From positions 1-64,000 of the forward strand of contig WRAV01000006.1 of NCBI GenBank assembly GCA_009780025.1: a stretch of 64,000 bases of DNA, in the 5' to 3' direction. Made by a program: the position numbers and the translations under genes. The stretch comes from Oscillospiraceae bacterium. GTDB lineage: Bacteria; Bacillota; Clostridia; Oscillospirales; Ruminococcaceae. Below the pieces are notes generated by a model, which was not told the DNA's origin, did not search any database, and saw only the letters and a program-made list of their open reading frames with translations. Below are positions 53,639-62,392 of this stretch, piece by piece; positions within the stretch are counted from its first letter, which is position 1; each line of letters starts with the position of its first letter.

Positions 53639-53991
53639 GGTAAGTGGTCTCCATATTCCTAATTTATATTAAAACGCATTGAAAGCGTCAGACTTTCGCC
53701 ATATTAAATTGCCTTGACCAGGCGTGGTTTATTGCAGTAAAATAGTGAGCGGATAACTGTTAGTTTCATCTATTGTCACTTGTAGACAATTTTGAATATC
53801 TTTCCATTGTTTGCGCTTTTAATGCGCACAAAGCTCTGTATGCCCAGCATAAAACACAGTGCCTGCACGACAAACGCGTCTAAATTTTAACTCTCTGTTC
53901 GAGAAAGATTCTCAGGCCTGGCAAAAAAAAAGTTGCAGCAGCGGTGCTTTTCGCCTGGCTGCCCAGGCTATAGAAGTTAGGGGAAGTTTAG
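53639..53991. other. Gene-free divergent region upstream of spoIVB
   Basis: No gene is visible. The region should hold the forespore promoter of spoIVB and the promoter of the SLOG-type gene, but neither is clear. A loose GC hairpin lies near 53912-53971 (gcctgg / ccaggc). Confidence 0.4.
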
Positions 53992-54345
53992 GTGAAGGTG
54001 GCAATAATTGGTTCGCGTGGGATAAGAAGTTATGATGCGGTGTCTATTCTCCAGTATCTGCCGGTCGAGACCAGAGCCATAATAAGCGGAGGAGCCGGTG
54101 GCATAGACACGTGGGCCCAGGAGTTTGCTAGCCGGCATGGTTTTGAGTTTGTCGAGGTTTTGCCGGATTACCAAAAATACGGGAAGAAGGCGCCGACAGT
54201 CCGCAACCGGCAGCTTGTCCGGCAGGCGGACTGTGTGCTGGCTATCTGGGATTACAAGTCCCGTGGGACCGCACATGCCATTGTTTGCTGCATAGAAGAA
54301 GGCGTGCCCGTGCGGATACTGGGATCGGCGGTTAATCCCGGTTGA
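53992..54345 (+). CDS. SLOG/YspA-like nucleotide-binding-fold protein
   Basis: A 117-aa Rossmann-like protein. VAIIGSRGIRSYDAV and IISGGAGGIDTWAQEFA match the DUF2493/YspA branch of the SLOG superfamily, which binds nucleotide-type ligands. PDYQKYGKKAPTVRNRQLV and CVLAIWDYKSRGTAHAI complete the pattern. The start is GTG after GGGGAAG. It stands alone. Some members work in stress or defence; nothing nearby supports a specific role. Confidence 0.75.
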   Translation: MKVAIIGSRGIRSYDAVSILQYLPVETRAIISGGAGGIDTWAQEFASRHGFEFVEVLPDYQKYGKKAPTVRNRQLVRQADCVLAIWDYKSRGTAHAIVCCIEEGVPVRILGSAVNPG

Positions 54346-54441
54346 CGGCACAGCTAACATGTACTAGAATATGTTGGGGCTTGCCCGTCTGATGTGGGCG
54401 GGCCTAGCAAGACAACTCCGAAAAGGCGGGATAAATAAAAT

Positions 54442-55656
54442 ATGCTAACCTTAGTGCTCAACGCGGGCAGCACCTCAATGAAGTTTAAGCTTTACGGTAT
54501 GGGCAACGGCGAGCAAGTGCTGGCACAGGGAAACTGCCAGCGGCTGGGTCTGAAAAATAGCACGGTCAAGTTTGTCGGTCCGTATGGGGAAACTCGTATG
54601 ATTACTACCGACCTGGGCGACCACCTAGAGGCAATGGATCTGACCTTGCGCCTGCTAAGCGAGGGCGAAGGTGCGCCGCTGGGCAATGTGAAAGATTTAG
54701 GCGCTATAGGGCACAGGATTGCCATGGGCGGCCCGGACGCTACGAAATCTAAATTGATTGATGAGGATGTCATCTCGGCTATTGAGCAGTACGCCTACAT
54801 AACTCCCCTGCACAGCCCGCCTCAGGTAGCAGCGATAAGGGCGTGTCAAAAGCTGCTGGGCGGCAGTTTCCCGCAGGTGGCGGGATTTGACACCGCTTTC
54901 CACCAAACAATTCCCAAGGAAGTCTATTTCTGCCCGATCCCATACGAGTATTACGAAAAATATGGGGTGCGCCGGCTGGGTTTTCATGGGCTCTCCCACC
55001 AGTACATTGCTGGACGATATTTCCAACTTACCCATAAGGACACTAAAGGCTCCCGAGTGGTAACCTGCCATCTCGGCGGCGGCTCATCTTTGAGCGCTAT
55101 TAGGGATGGGAAGTCGATAGACAACACCCTAGGTTTTGGCACCGGCCAGGGGCTGATGTGTGGTACCCGGGCGGGTACCTTTGACCATACGGCCATTGCA
55201 CACCTTATGCGGGTGACCGGCAAAAGCTTTGATGAAATTGAGGACGACCTCCAAACACGCTCGGGCTTTCTGGGAGTATCCGGAGTTTCGAGCGACGTAG
55301 GGGACGTTGAGCAAAGCGCGCACGCCGGCAATGAACGGTCGCAGCTGGCCCTTGATATGTTTACCTGCCAGATAAAAAAATATATCGGCGCGTACACATT
55401 TTTGATGGGCGGGCTGGACGCAGTTCTATTTGCCGGCGGTATCGGCGAGAACTCGGAGTATGTCCGCCGCCGGGTTTGCCAGGGCCTGGAAAGCATAGGC
55501 ATCCTGCTGGACGAGCGGCTTAACTCAGAGTACAACCACAAAGAGGGCCGGATAAGCCAGGTCGGCTCCCCGGTCGATTTGTGGGTGATTCCCACCAACG
55601 AAGAACTTGTCATAGCCCGGGACACTTTTGGTGTTGTCCAAAGGCTGGGAATGTGA
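54442..55656 (+). CDS. ackA: Acetate kinase-family enzyme (divergent)
   Basis: A 404-aa ASKHA kinase. LVLNAGSTSMKFKLY at the start, GHRIAMGGPDA, FDTAFHQTIP (catalytic Asp), YGVRRLGFHGLSHQY, CGTRAGTF (Arg) and IPTNEELVIARD near the end follow acetate kinase. Several normally fixed positions differ: HRVVHGG is HRIAMGG, HLGNGSS is HLGGGSS, and GDIDP is GTFDH. The substrate may therefore not be acetate. It is followed by the branched-chain 2-oxoacid oxidoreductase operon, so a branched or other short acyl phosphate is possible. It would form ATP from an acyl phosphate. Confidence 0.85.
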   Translation: MLTLVLNAGSTSMKFKLYGMGNGEQVLAQGNCQRLGLKNSTVKFVGPYGETRMITTDLGDHLEAMDLTLRLLSEGEGAPLGNVKDLGAIGHRIAMGGPDATKSKLIDEDVISAIEQYAYITPLHSPPQVAAIRACQKLLGGSFPQVAGFDTAFHQTIPKEVYFCPIPYEYYEKYGVRRLGFHGLSHQYIAGRYFQLTHKDTKGSRVVTCHLGGGSSLSAIRDGKSIDNTLGFGTGQGLMCGTRAGTFDHTAIAHLMRVTGKSFDEIEDDLQTRSGFLGVSGVSSDVGDVEQSAHAGNERSQLALDMFTCQIKKYIGAYTFLMGGLDAVLFAGGIGENSEYVRRRVCQGLESIGILLDERLNSEYNHKEGRISQVGSPVDLWVIPTNEELVIARDTFGVVQRLGM

Positions 55657-55662
55657 TACAAT
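55634..55662 (+). promoter_or_regulatory. Promoter at the end of the acetate-kinase-family gene
   Basis: TTGTCC, 17-bp spacer, TACAAT with an extended TGA. It overlaps the kinase stop codon and would drive the ATPase-vor genes. Confidence 0.5.
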
Positions 55663-55735
55663 GTTAACAAGGGCCAGTTGATACAGTCATTCAACTTGAA
55701 AAAGGCTCTTTGCTGTGAACTAAAAAGGAGAAGCA

Positions 55736-56404
55736 ATGTTTGACGCCCTCAGCCGCACGGTGGCGATAGTTGGCCACTATGGCAGCGGCAAAACCAACTT
55801 ATCTCTCAACTTGGCCCTTGCTCTCAAGGGGCAGGGCAGGCGGGTGGCAATCGCTGACCTGGACGTACTTAACCCATACTTTGGCAGCGGAGTCTTTAAA
55901 GCGCTGGCCGAGCGAGAAGGCTTGCGGGTTATAACTTCCGCGTACGCGGGCTCAACCCTGGATATCCCCGCACTCACCGGTCGGCTGGCTGCCTGCCTCG
56001 GCGGAGAGGATACCATAGTGATCGATGCGGGCGGCGACGGAGACGGTTCTCTGGCCCTGGGCAGCTACGCCCCAATGATTACCCAGGGAGAGTACGATCT
56101 GCTGTTCGTTGTTAATTTTTTTCGCGCGCTTACAAAAACGGCCCGGCAGGCGGCGGATTATCTGCGAGAAATAGAGACTGCCTGCCGGCTTAAAGTTACG
56201 GCGATCGCAAACAACTCCAACCTGGGCGAGCATACAACGCCCCAGGATATATCAGCTTCAATCGAGGAAGCTGCCAAGCTTTGCCAAATCACCCAAAAAC
56301 CCCTGCTGTTCACCAGCATGAGGGACGACATAGCCCGACAGTTTGTGCGACCGGACAATGGTATCTTTCCCGTTAAGGTCTACCCAAAAACCCCATGGGA
56401 GTGA
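55736..56404 (+). CDS. MinD/ParA-type P-loop ATPase
   Basis: A 222-aa protein. Walker A reads VAIVGHYGSGKTNLSLNLA; IADLDVLNPYFGS follows; TIVIDAGGDGDGS is Walker B-like. The deviant-Walker lysine is not obvious, so it is a MinD/NifH-like or cobyric-type nucleotide-binder rather than true ParA. It sits directly before the vor ferredoxin gene (6 bp), so it could help insert clusters or assemble the oxidoreductase. Inferred from context only. Confidence 0.75.
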   Translation: MFDALSRTVAIVGHYGSGKTNLSLNLALALKGQGRRVAIADLDVLNPYFGSGVFKALAEREGLRVITSAYAGSTLDIPALTGRLAACLGGEDTIVIDAGGDGDGSLALGSYAPMITQGEYDLLFVVNFFRALTKTARQAADYLREIETACRLKVTAIANNSNLGEHTTPQDISASIEEAAKLCQITQKPLLFTSMRDDIARQFVRPDNGIFPVKVYPKTPWE

Positions 56405-56410
56405 AAAAGA

Positions 56411-56623
56411 ATGGCAAACCGCGTGACTATTGACGAAAGTCTTTGCAAAGGCTGCAGCCTCTGCGTTGTTACCTGTCCCAAAAAAATTATGATGCTAAAC
56501 CGGGAAAAGCTGAACCCCAAGGGCTATAACCCGTCGGTGGTTACCGATATTGGTGCGTGTACAGCCTGTGCCATGTGCGCGATAATCTGCCCGGATAGCG
56601 CTATCAAAGTAGAAAAGGAGTGA
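56411..56623 (+). CDS. vorD: 2-oxoacid:ferredoxin oxidoreductase delta (ferredoxin) subunit
   Basis: A 70-aa ferredoxin with two CxxCxxCxxxC(P) motifs (CKGCSLCVVTCP and CTACAMCAIICP), binding two [4Fe-4S] clusters. It passes electrons from the TPP enzyme to external ferredoxin. An adjacent alpha-subunit gene begins 10 bp later. It is the smallest member of the four-subunit Kor/Vor complex. Confidence 0.9.
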   Translation: MANRVTIDESLCKGCSLCVVTCPKKIMMLNREKLNPKGYNPSVVTDIGACTACAMCAIICPDSAIKVEKE

Positions 56624-56633
56624 GCGTAAACCC

Positions 56634-57695
56634 ATGCAGCGACTGCTTATGAAGGGCAACGAGGCCATTGCAGAGGCCGCCATAAAAGCTGGGTGCCGCC
56701 ACTTTTTTGGCTACCCGATAACCCCACAAAACGAAGTCTGCGCCTACATGTCAAGACGGATGCCCCAGGTGGAAGGTGTCTTCCTGCAAGCGGAATCGGA
56801 GATAGCGGCTATCAGCATGGTGCTGGGCGCAAGTGCCGCCGGCGCCCGGGCGATGACCTCGTCTTCTTCCCCAGGTATTTCCCTTAAAACTGAGGGGCTT
56901 TCTTACATAGCCGGGAGCGATTTGCCCGCGCTTATCGTGAACGTTCAGCGGGGCGGGCCGGGTCTGGGCACTATACAACCCGCTCAGTCCGACTACAACC
57001 AGGCCACAAAAGCCCCCGGCCACGGGGACTTGCGCCTGCTCGTCTTCGCGCCGTCAACCGTGCAAGAGATGGTGGACTGCGTATTTGAAACATTCGACCT
57101 GACCGAAAAATACCGTATGCCCGGTATGCTCCTCTGCGACGGACTGTTGGGGCAGATGATGGAGCCGGTCATTTTCCCGGAGGTGGAGGTTACCCCCTCC
57201 GAAAAGCCCTGGGCTCTCACCGGCCACGGGGACAAGCGCCAGCCAAACATAATCACTTCCCTCAATCTTGACCCGGAACTTTCCCAGAGCGCAAACCTTG
57301 CTCGCTTTGAGCGGTATGCCGAAATCGAAAAGACCCAGGCAAGAGCCGAAAGTTTGATGACCGAGGACGCCGACATAGTGGTTGTAGCCTACGGCGCTTG
57401 CGCGAGAATCGCGCGCAGCGCGGTGAGCGCCGCACGCGCCGAGGGGATAAAAGCCGGTATGCTGCGGCCAATAACTGTCTGGCCATTCCCCACACAGCAG
57501 ATTTTGGCGGCCGGTAAAAGCGCGAAGGCTCTGCTGGCGGTGGAGATGAGCATGGGCCAGATGGTGCATGATGTGCGCACAGCAGTCCAGTTCAAGAAGC
57601 CGGTGCACTTTTTTGGCCGCACAGGCGGAGTTGTGCCCACTCCAAACGAAGTGCTTGAGCAGCTTAAAATTATTGACGGGGGGCTAAAGGCGTGA
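56634..57695 (+). CDS. vorB: 2-oxoacid:ferredoxin oxidoreductase alpha subunit
   Basis: A 353-aa protein of the Kor/Vor alpha family. LMKGNEAIAEAAIKAGCRHFFGYPITPQNE is the typical opening. FLQAESEIAAISMVLGASAAGARAMTSSSSPG and VNVQRGGPGLGTIQPAQSDY bind substrate and TPP pyrimidine. The oxidoreductase converts 2-oxoacids (branched-chain or 2-oxoglutarate) to acyl-CoA with reduced ferredoxin. It overlaps the beta gene by 4 bases. The Vor (branched-chain) label is preferred but Kor is possible. Confidence 0.9.
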   Translation: MQRLLMKGNEAIAEAAIKAGCRHFFGYPITPQNEVCAYMSRRMPQVEGVFLQAESEIAAISMVLGASAAGARAMTSSSSPGISLKTEGLSYIAGSDLPALIVNVQRGGPGLGTIQPAQSDYNQATKAPGHGDLRLLVFAPSTVQEMVDCVFETFDLTEKYRMPGMLLCDGLLGQMMEPVIFPEVEVTPSEKPWALTGHGDKRQPNIITSLNLDPELSQSANLARFERYAEIEKTQARAESLMTEDADIVVVAYGACARIARSAVSAARAEGIKAGMLRPITVWPFPTQQILAAGKSAKALLAVEMSMGQMVHDVRTAVQFKKPVHFFGRTGGVVPTPNEVLEQLKIIDGGLKA

Positions 57696-58447
57696 AGGTA
57701 ATATATGAAAAGTCCCCAATGCTCAAAGACGCGCCCCTCAGTTATTGCCCCGGGTGTACCCACGGCATTATCCACAAGCTGGTGGCGGAGAGCATCCACG
57801 AGCTGGGCGCTGGTGGCCGGGCTATAGGAGTATCGCCGGTTGGGTGCGCGGTTTTGGCCTACAACTTCTTTAACTGCGATATGGTTCAGGCCCCACATGG
57901 GCGGGCCCCCGCCTTGGCCACCGGGATGGCTAGGGTTCACCCCGGCCATGTTATCTTCACATACCAAGGGGACGGCGACCTTGCCGCTATAGGCACCGCC
58001 GAGACCATACACGCCGCCTGCCGTGGAGAGAACATCGTAGTAATTTTCGTCAACAATGCTATTTACGGGATGACAGGTGGGCAGATGGCTCCCACCACAA
58101 TTGCCGGACAGACAACACAGACTTCGCCTTATGGCCGGGACGTGGTCAGTGCCGGACACCCCGTTCGTGTCTGTGAGATGCTGGCCACTCAAGAGGGCAC
58201 AACCTACGCCGAGCGGGTGGCGGTACACAGCGTGCCGCACATTCGCAAGGCCAAAAAAGCAATCAAAAAGGCTTTTGAGTACCAGACCCAGGGGCGGGGC
58301 TTCTCCATCGTTGAACTGCTCTCCACCTGCCCAACTAACTGGGGGCTTTCCCCGGTTGAGTCGCTGGCGTGGGTTGAGGAGAACATGATTCCCCAGTACC
58401 CATTGGGTGTCTTCAAAGACAAGTACGCAGGGGAGGTGGCTCGGTAA
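57692..58447 (+). CDS. vorA: 2-oxoacid:ferredoxin oxidoreductase beta (TPP) subunit
   Basis: A 251-aa protein. YCPGCTHGIIHKLVAE, GVSPVGCAVLAYNFFNCD and the TPP-binding GDGDLAAIGTAETIHAACRGENIVVIFVNN are present. YGMTGGQMAPTTIAGQTT follows. It binds the TPP diphosphate and Mg. It is coupled to alpha and gamma by overlaps. Confidence 0.92.
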   Translation: MKVIYEKSPMLKDAPLSYCPGCTHGIIHKLVAESIHELGAGGRAIGVSPVGCAVLAYNFFNCDMVQAPHGRAPALATGMARVHPGHVIFTYQGDGDLAAIGTAETIHAACRGENIVVIFVNNAIYGMTGGQMAPTTIAGQTTQTSPYGRDVVSAGHPVRVCEMLATQEGTTYAERVAVHSVPHIRKAKKAIKKAFEYQTQGRGFSIVELLSTCPTNWGLSPVESLAWVEENMIPQYPLGVFKDKYAGEVAR

Positions 58448-58977
58448 TGACTAATTTTAGCGCTATATTCGCCGGTTTTGGCGGGCAGGGCGTGCTGTTT
58501 ATGGGCAAGGTCACCGCCTATGTGGGGCTACTGCTGGGCAAAGAAGTCTCATGGATGCCCTCTTACGGCCCGGAGATGCGCGGTGGCACCGCAAACTGTA
58601 GCGTCTGCATTTCAGACACACCGATAGGCTCCCCGGTTGTCACAGAGCCGGACGCCCTGGTGGCGATGAATTTGCCATCATATGATAAGTTCCTGCACTC
58701 GGTAAAGCCGGGGGGACTGCTTATCTACGACGACAGTATGTTTAAGCCGGCAGCCAGCCGGGACGACATAAGGGCGTTTGCCTTGCCGGCCACCGCCCTG
58801 GCAAGTGAAGAGGGCCTGGGCGGCATTGCCAACATGATTATGCTTGGGAGAACGTTAAAGGAGGCCGGTCTTGCGGGCCTTGAGATAATCGAACAGGCGA
58901 TAGAAAAATCCGTGCCCAGCTCCAAGCCGGGAATGATAGAGCACAACCTGCGCGCCCTCAAGTTGGGGATGAACTAG
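58447..58977 (+). CDS. vorC: 2-oxoacid:ferredoxin oxidoreductase gamma subunit
   Basis: A 176-aa protein. IFAGFGGQGVLFMGKVTAYVGLLLGKEVSWMPSYGPEMRGGTANCSV is the gamma-family signature. DALVAMNLPSYDKF and NMIMLGRTLKEAGL follow. It helps bind CoA. It starts on the last base of the beta stop codon, and is the final gene before a terminator. Confidence 0.92.
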   Translation: MTNFSAIFAGFGGQGVLFMGKVTAYVGLLLGKEVSWMPSYGPEMRGGTANCSVCISDTPIGSPVVTEPDALVAMNLPSYDKFLHSVKPGGLLIYDDSMFKPAASRDDIRAFALPATALASEEGLGGIANMIMLGRTLKEAGLAGLEIIEQAIEKSVPSSKPGMIEHNLRALKLGMN

Positions 58978-59000
58978 CGGCAAAGTTGCAACATACAAAC

Positions 59001-59038
59001 CGAGCATACCGGGCTTTGCGGTATGCTCGTGTTGGTTT
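59001..59038 (+). terminator. Terminator of the vor operon
   Basis: An 11-bp perfect stem (cgagcataccg / cggtatgctcg) with a 7-base loop, followed by tgttggttt. Confidence 0.75.
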
Positions 59039-59050
59039 AGGGGGACTGAG

Positions 59051-62000
59051 ATGCTGAGCTTCATACTGGGAGTTGCCGGGGCAGGAAAGACAACCCTGCT
59101 ACTAGAGCACTTGAAACTGGCGGCCCAGAGCGGCGGGCGAGTGGTCCTGCTTGTGCCGGAGCAATACTCATTTGAGGCTGAGTTGGCCGTGCAAAAAGTT
59201 CTGGGTCCTATGGTCGCCTTGGGGGTGGAGGTGCTGAGCTTTACCCGCCTGTGCAACAGCATTTTTCGCGAGCTGGGTGGGATATCAAACGCGAATATCA
59301 CTCAGACGGGGCGCTATCTGCTGCTTTCGCTGGCGACCTCCGAGCTGCGGGAACACCTACGCGTCTACCGAAAAAACGCCGGTTCTCCCGCCTTTCTGGA
59401 GATGCTTGCAACGGCCATATCCGAGCTAAAAACTGCGGGTATATCGCCGAGCCGGCTGGAAGAAGTCGCCCGCGGGTGTGACCCAGACACCCCACTAAGC
59501 GAAAAGCTGGGCGACCTTTCGGCCATTTACGCCGCCTTTCAGGCTATGGTCGAAGAAGGCTACACCGACCCGGACGACGATCTCATCCGCGCTTGCCGGC
59601 TGCTGAGGGAGGGCAACCACCTTGCGGGGGCACAGGTTTTCGTGGACGGCTTTACCACATTTATGGCCGGAGAGTTTGAGCTGCTGTCCTTACTGATCGG
59701 ACGGGCAAGGTCGGCGACTTTTGCCATCACCGCCGACGGCCTGCACGACGACCAAGAGGGTGTGGGTGTGTTCTCCCCGGCTAAGCAGGCAATGCGCCGG
59801 CTGATTCGCCTGGCCAGAGCTCAAGGGGTAGAGGTGACCACCCCGACAGTGCTGGCCGAACCTCACCGATACAAGTCCCCCGAACTTGCTCACATTTCTA
59901 CGGCTTTCCACTTGCGGGAGGCGGAGGAGTTCCCCAAAAAGCCGGAGGCTATCGCGTACTACCGGGCTCCAGACCCATATCGGGAGATCCAGTGGGTGGC
60001 GGCGAGCATAGCGAGGCTTGTGCGGGAAGAGGGGCTGCGCTACCGGGATATCGCCGTGATAGCCCGGGAGACCGGCCCCTATCTCCACACGATCGAGAGC
60101 GTCTTTCTGCGTGAGGGCATACCGTTTTTCACAGATGCCCGACGGGAGGTCGAGAACATGCCGTTGGCCGGTGGGCTGCTTGCCGCCCTGGAAGCCGTAC
60201 GCGGCAATCTAGATAGTCAGGCGGTGCTGGCCTACGCAAAGAATCCGCTGGCCGGTTTTGTTCTCGACGAGCTCGCCGCACTGGAAAACTACTGCTACAT
60301 CTGGTCAATACGCGGTAAACTTTGGGAGGTGCCCTGGCAGAACAACCCGCGAGGGATGTCCGGCGCATTGACAGACGACAACCGCGCCGAGCTTGCGCGG
60401 CTGAACACGCTGCGGGAAGCGATTATTGCACCGCTGCTTATATTGCGTGAAGGGCTGCGAGGGTGCGACGGCAAGGGCTTCGCAACAGTTGTCTGCGATT
60501 TTCTGGAGCGCATATCCGCGGGGGAAAACCTTGCCGCTTTCGCGGACGCCATGCCCCAGGGCCAGCGGGAGACTTTCCTGGATGAAAGTGCCCAGCTCTG
60601 GGAAAGTCTTATGGAGATTCTCGATGTCTTTGCTGGGGCGCTTGGCGGGGCTGCACTGCCCGGCCACAGGTTTGTTGAGCTTCTACGTCTATCCCTCAGC
60701 TGCGCCGAAATAGCTCTGCGCCCGCAAACCCTTGACGAAGTGCTGGTAGGAAAGGCTGACCGGGTGCGGCCGGGTGCGGTAAAGGCTGTGTTTGTAATTG
60801 GCGCGGCGCAGGGTCAGTTCCCACCAGAGCAGGTGGGGCACGGAATCTTTACCGACGGGGAGCGCCAGGAGATGATTGAGCTGGGCGCGCAGATTGGGCC
60901 TCCGGCCTTTTCCCGGGCAATACTCGAGCGGCTTTATTGTTACCACGCGCTGACATTGGCCTCTAACAAACTTTTTGTTAGCCTGCCAAACATAAAGGCG
61001 GGCGGCGAGCCCTGTCATCCCTCCTGGCTGATAACCCGGCTGTTCGAGCTCTTCCCGCAGATTGAGGAAACTCGCCCCGACACGCTGGACACAGTCTACA
61101 GCATAGGCGGGGTTTGGGAGGCCTTGGCCGACATCTACAGGGAGGACAGCCCACAAACATCAACTTTGCTGCAGCTGTTGGGCGAGGACGCCAAGCCTCA
61201 GTTGGCGCGGCTTGAGGGCGCCGCCTTCAAAAATGCGCGGGGGATAGCCGACCCGCAACTTGCAAAGCAGCTGTTTGGGGAGCGGATAACCCTTTCGCCC
61301 TCGCGGGTGGAGAGGTACCACCGCTGTGCTTTCAGCTATTTTGCCCGGGACGGCCTGCGACTTCGCCGCCGGGAGCGGGTGGAGTTCAACCCCCTGGAGG
61401 CTGGCAGTGTGCTGCACCATGTACTCCAGGTGATGACCCAGCGCTATGGCAAAGCCCTCTTTCAGCTGCCCAGCCGTCAGCTGAAAGAGGAGGTGCGGCA
61501 GATAATCGAGGGTTATCTCAGCGAGCGGGTCGAGCAAATGCAGGCTCTGCCCAACCGCTTCCGCTATTTGTTTGAGCGGTTGAGCGATACCCTTGTCCGA
61601 TTGTTGCGCAGACTGGGGGAAGAGTTTAGCCAGAGCGAGTACGTACCCGTAGCATTTGAACTACCTATCTCCAGTCAATTAGGTGAAGTTGAGCGGGTAC
61701 GCCCACTAGAGCTACTCACCGCTGACGGAGTGCGGGTCTGTGTAGAGGGCGTGGTCGATCGGGTAGACGTAATGGAACGCGGTGAGCACCGGTATGTTCG
61801 GGTGGTAGACTACAAGTCCGGGGGCAAGCAGTTCCGGCTGGACGACGTGGTCTGCGGGCTGAACATGCAGATGCTGCTCTACCTATTTACTATCTCCGAA
61901 AACGGAGAGGGCGCGCTGGGTGGTGGGCTTCCGGCAGGGGTGCTCTACATGCCGGTGCAGGGCAAGTATGTCAGCGTCGGGCGGGAGATAGACGAGAGCA

Positions 62001-62392
62001 AAGTCTCCGAGCTCGCGGCACGCCAGTGGAAAATGAGCGGCCTGCTTCTAGAGGACGAGGAGAGTCTGCGCGGCATGGAAAAGGAACTTGGCGGCGTCTT
62101 CATCCCCGCCAAGTTGAGTAAGGACGGATTAGATGGTCGCGGGGCTCTGGCCGGCAAGGCCGAGATGGGCCGCCTTTCCCGCAAGGTGCGCGAGCTTATC
62201 GCCGAAATGGCAGGTTGCCTTACCCGGGGTGCACTGCCCGCCCGGCCGTTGCGCAGTGGGGACTTCGACCCCTGTGCCTACTGCGAGATGGGCTCGCTCT
62301 GCGGGTTTGAGCAGGGGGATGAGCAGGGTAGCGTGCCGGTGCTGGATAATGATAAGGTGCTGGCGATGTTGGGGGAGGAAGATGATGAGTAG
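59051..62392 (+). CDS. addB: AddB helicase-nuclease subunit
   Basis: A 1113-aa protein. A Walker A is at residues 6-14 (GVAGAGKTTLL). The middle follows inactive UvrD-like domains. The C-terminal RecB-type nuclease motif is VRVVDYKSGGKQFRLDD near 917, and cysteines frame it (YHRCAF near 758, and CAYCEMGSLC near 1076) to hold a [4Fe-4S] cluster. AddAB resects double-strand DNA ends for RecA repair in Bacillota. A terminator precedes it; the next gene begins inside its stop region, and addA follows 1 kb later. Confidence 0.95.
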   Translation: MLSFILGVAGAGKTTLLLEHLKLAAQSGGRVVLLVPEQYSFEAELAVQKVLGPMVALGVEVLSFTRLCNSIFRELGGISNANITQTGRYLLLSLATSELREHLRVYRKNAGSPAFLEMLATAISELKTAGISPSRLEEVARGCDPDTPLSEKLGDLSAIYAAFQAMVEEGYTDPDDDLIRACRLLREGNHLAGAQVFVDGFTTFMAGEFELLSLLIGRARSATFAITADGLHDDQEGVGVFSPAKQAMRRLIRLARAQGVEVTTPTVLAEPHRYKSPELAHISTAFHLREAEEFPKKPEAIAYYRAPDPYREIQWVAASIARLVREEGLRYRDIAVIARETGPYLHTIESVFLREGIPFFTDARREVENMPLAGGLLAALEAVRGNLDSQAVLAYAKNPLAGFVLDELAALENYCYIWSIRGKLWEVPWQNNPRGMSGALTDDNRAELARLNTLREAIIAPLLILREGLRGCDGKGFATVVCDFLERISAGENLAAFADAMPQGQRETFLDESAQLWESLMEILDVFAGALGGAALPGHRFVELLRLSLSCAEIALRPQTLDEVLVGKADRVRPGAVKAVFVIGAAQGQFPPEQVGHGIFTDGERQEMIELGAQIGPPAFSRAILERLYCYHALTLASNKLFVSLPNIKAGGEPCHPSWLITRLFELFPQIEETRPDTLDTVYSIGGVWEALADIYREDSPQTSTLLQLLGEDAKPQLARLEGAAFKNARGIADPQLAKQLFGERITLSPSRVERYHRCAFSYFARDGLRLRRRERVEFNPLEAGSVLHHVLQVMTQRYGKALFQLPSRQLKEEVRQIIEGYLSERVEQMQALPNRFRYLFERLSDTLVRLLRRLGEEFSQSEYVPVAFELPISSQLGEVERVRPLELLTADGVRVCVEGVVDRVDVMERGEHRYVRVVDYKSGGKQFRLDDVVCGLNMQMLLYLFTISENGEGALGGGLPAGVLYMPVQGKYVSVGREIDESKVSELAARQWKMSGLLLEDEESLRGMEKELGGVFIPAKLSKDGLDGRGALAGKAEMGRLSRKVRELIAEMAGCLTRGALPARPLRSGDFDPCAYCEMGSLCGFEQGDEQGSVPVLDNDKVLAMLGEEDDE

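Noticed and set aside
62133-62384. N-terminal extension of the Big_2 lipoprotein
   Set aside because: It is an out-of-frame reading of addB; the signal peptide starts at ATG 62385.
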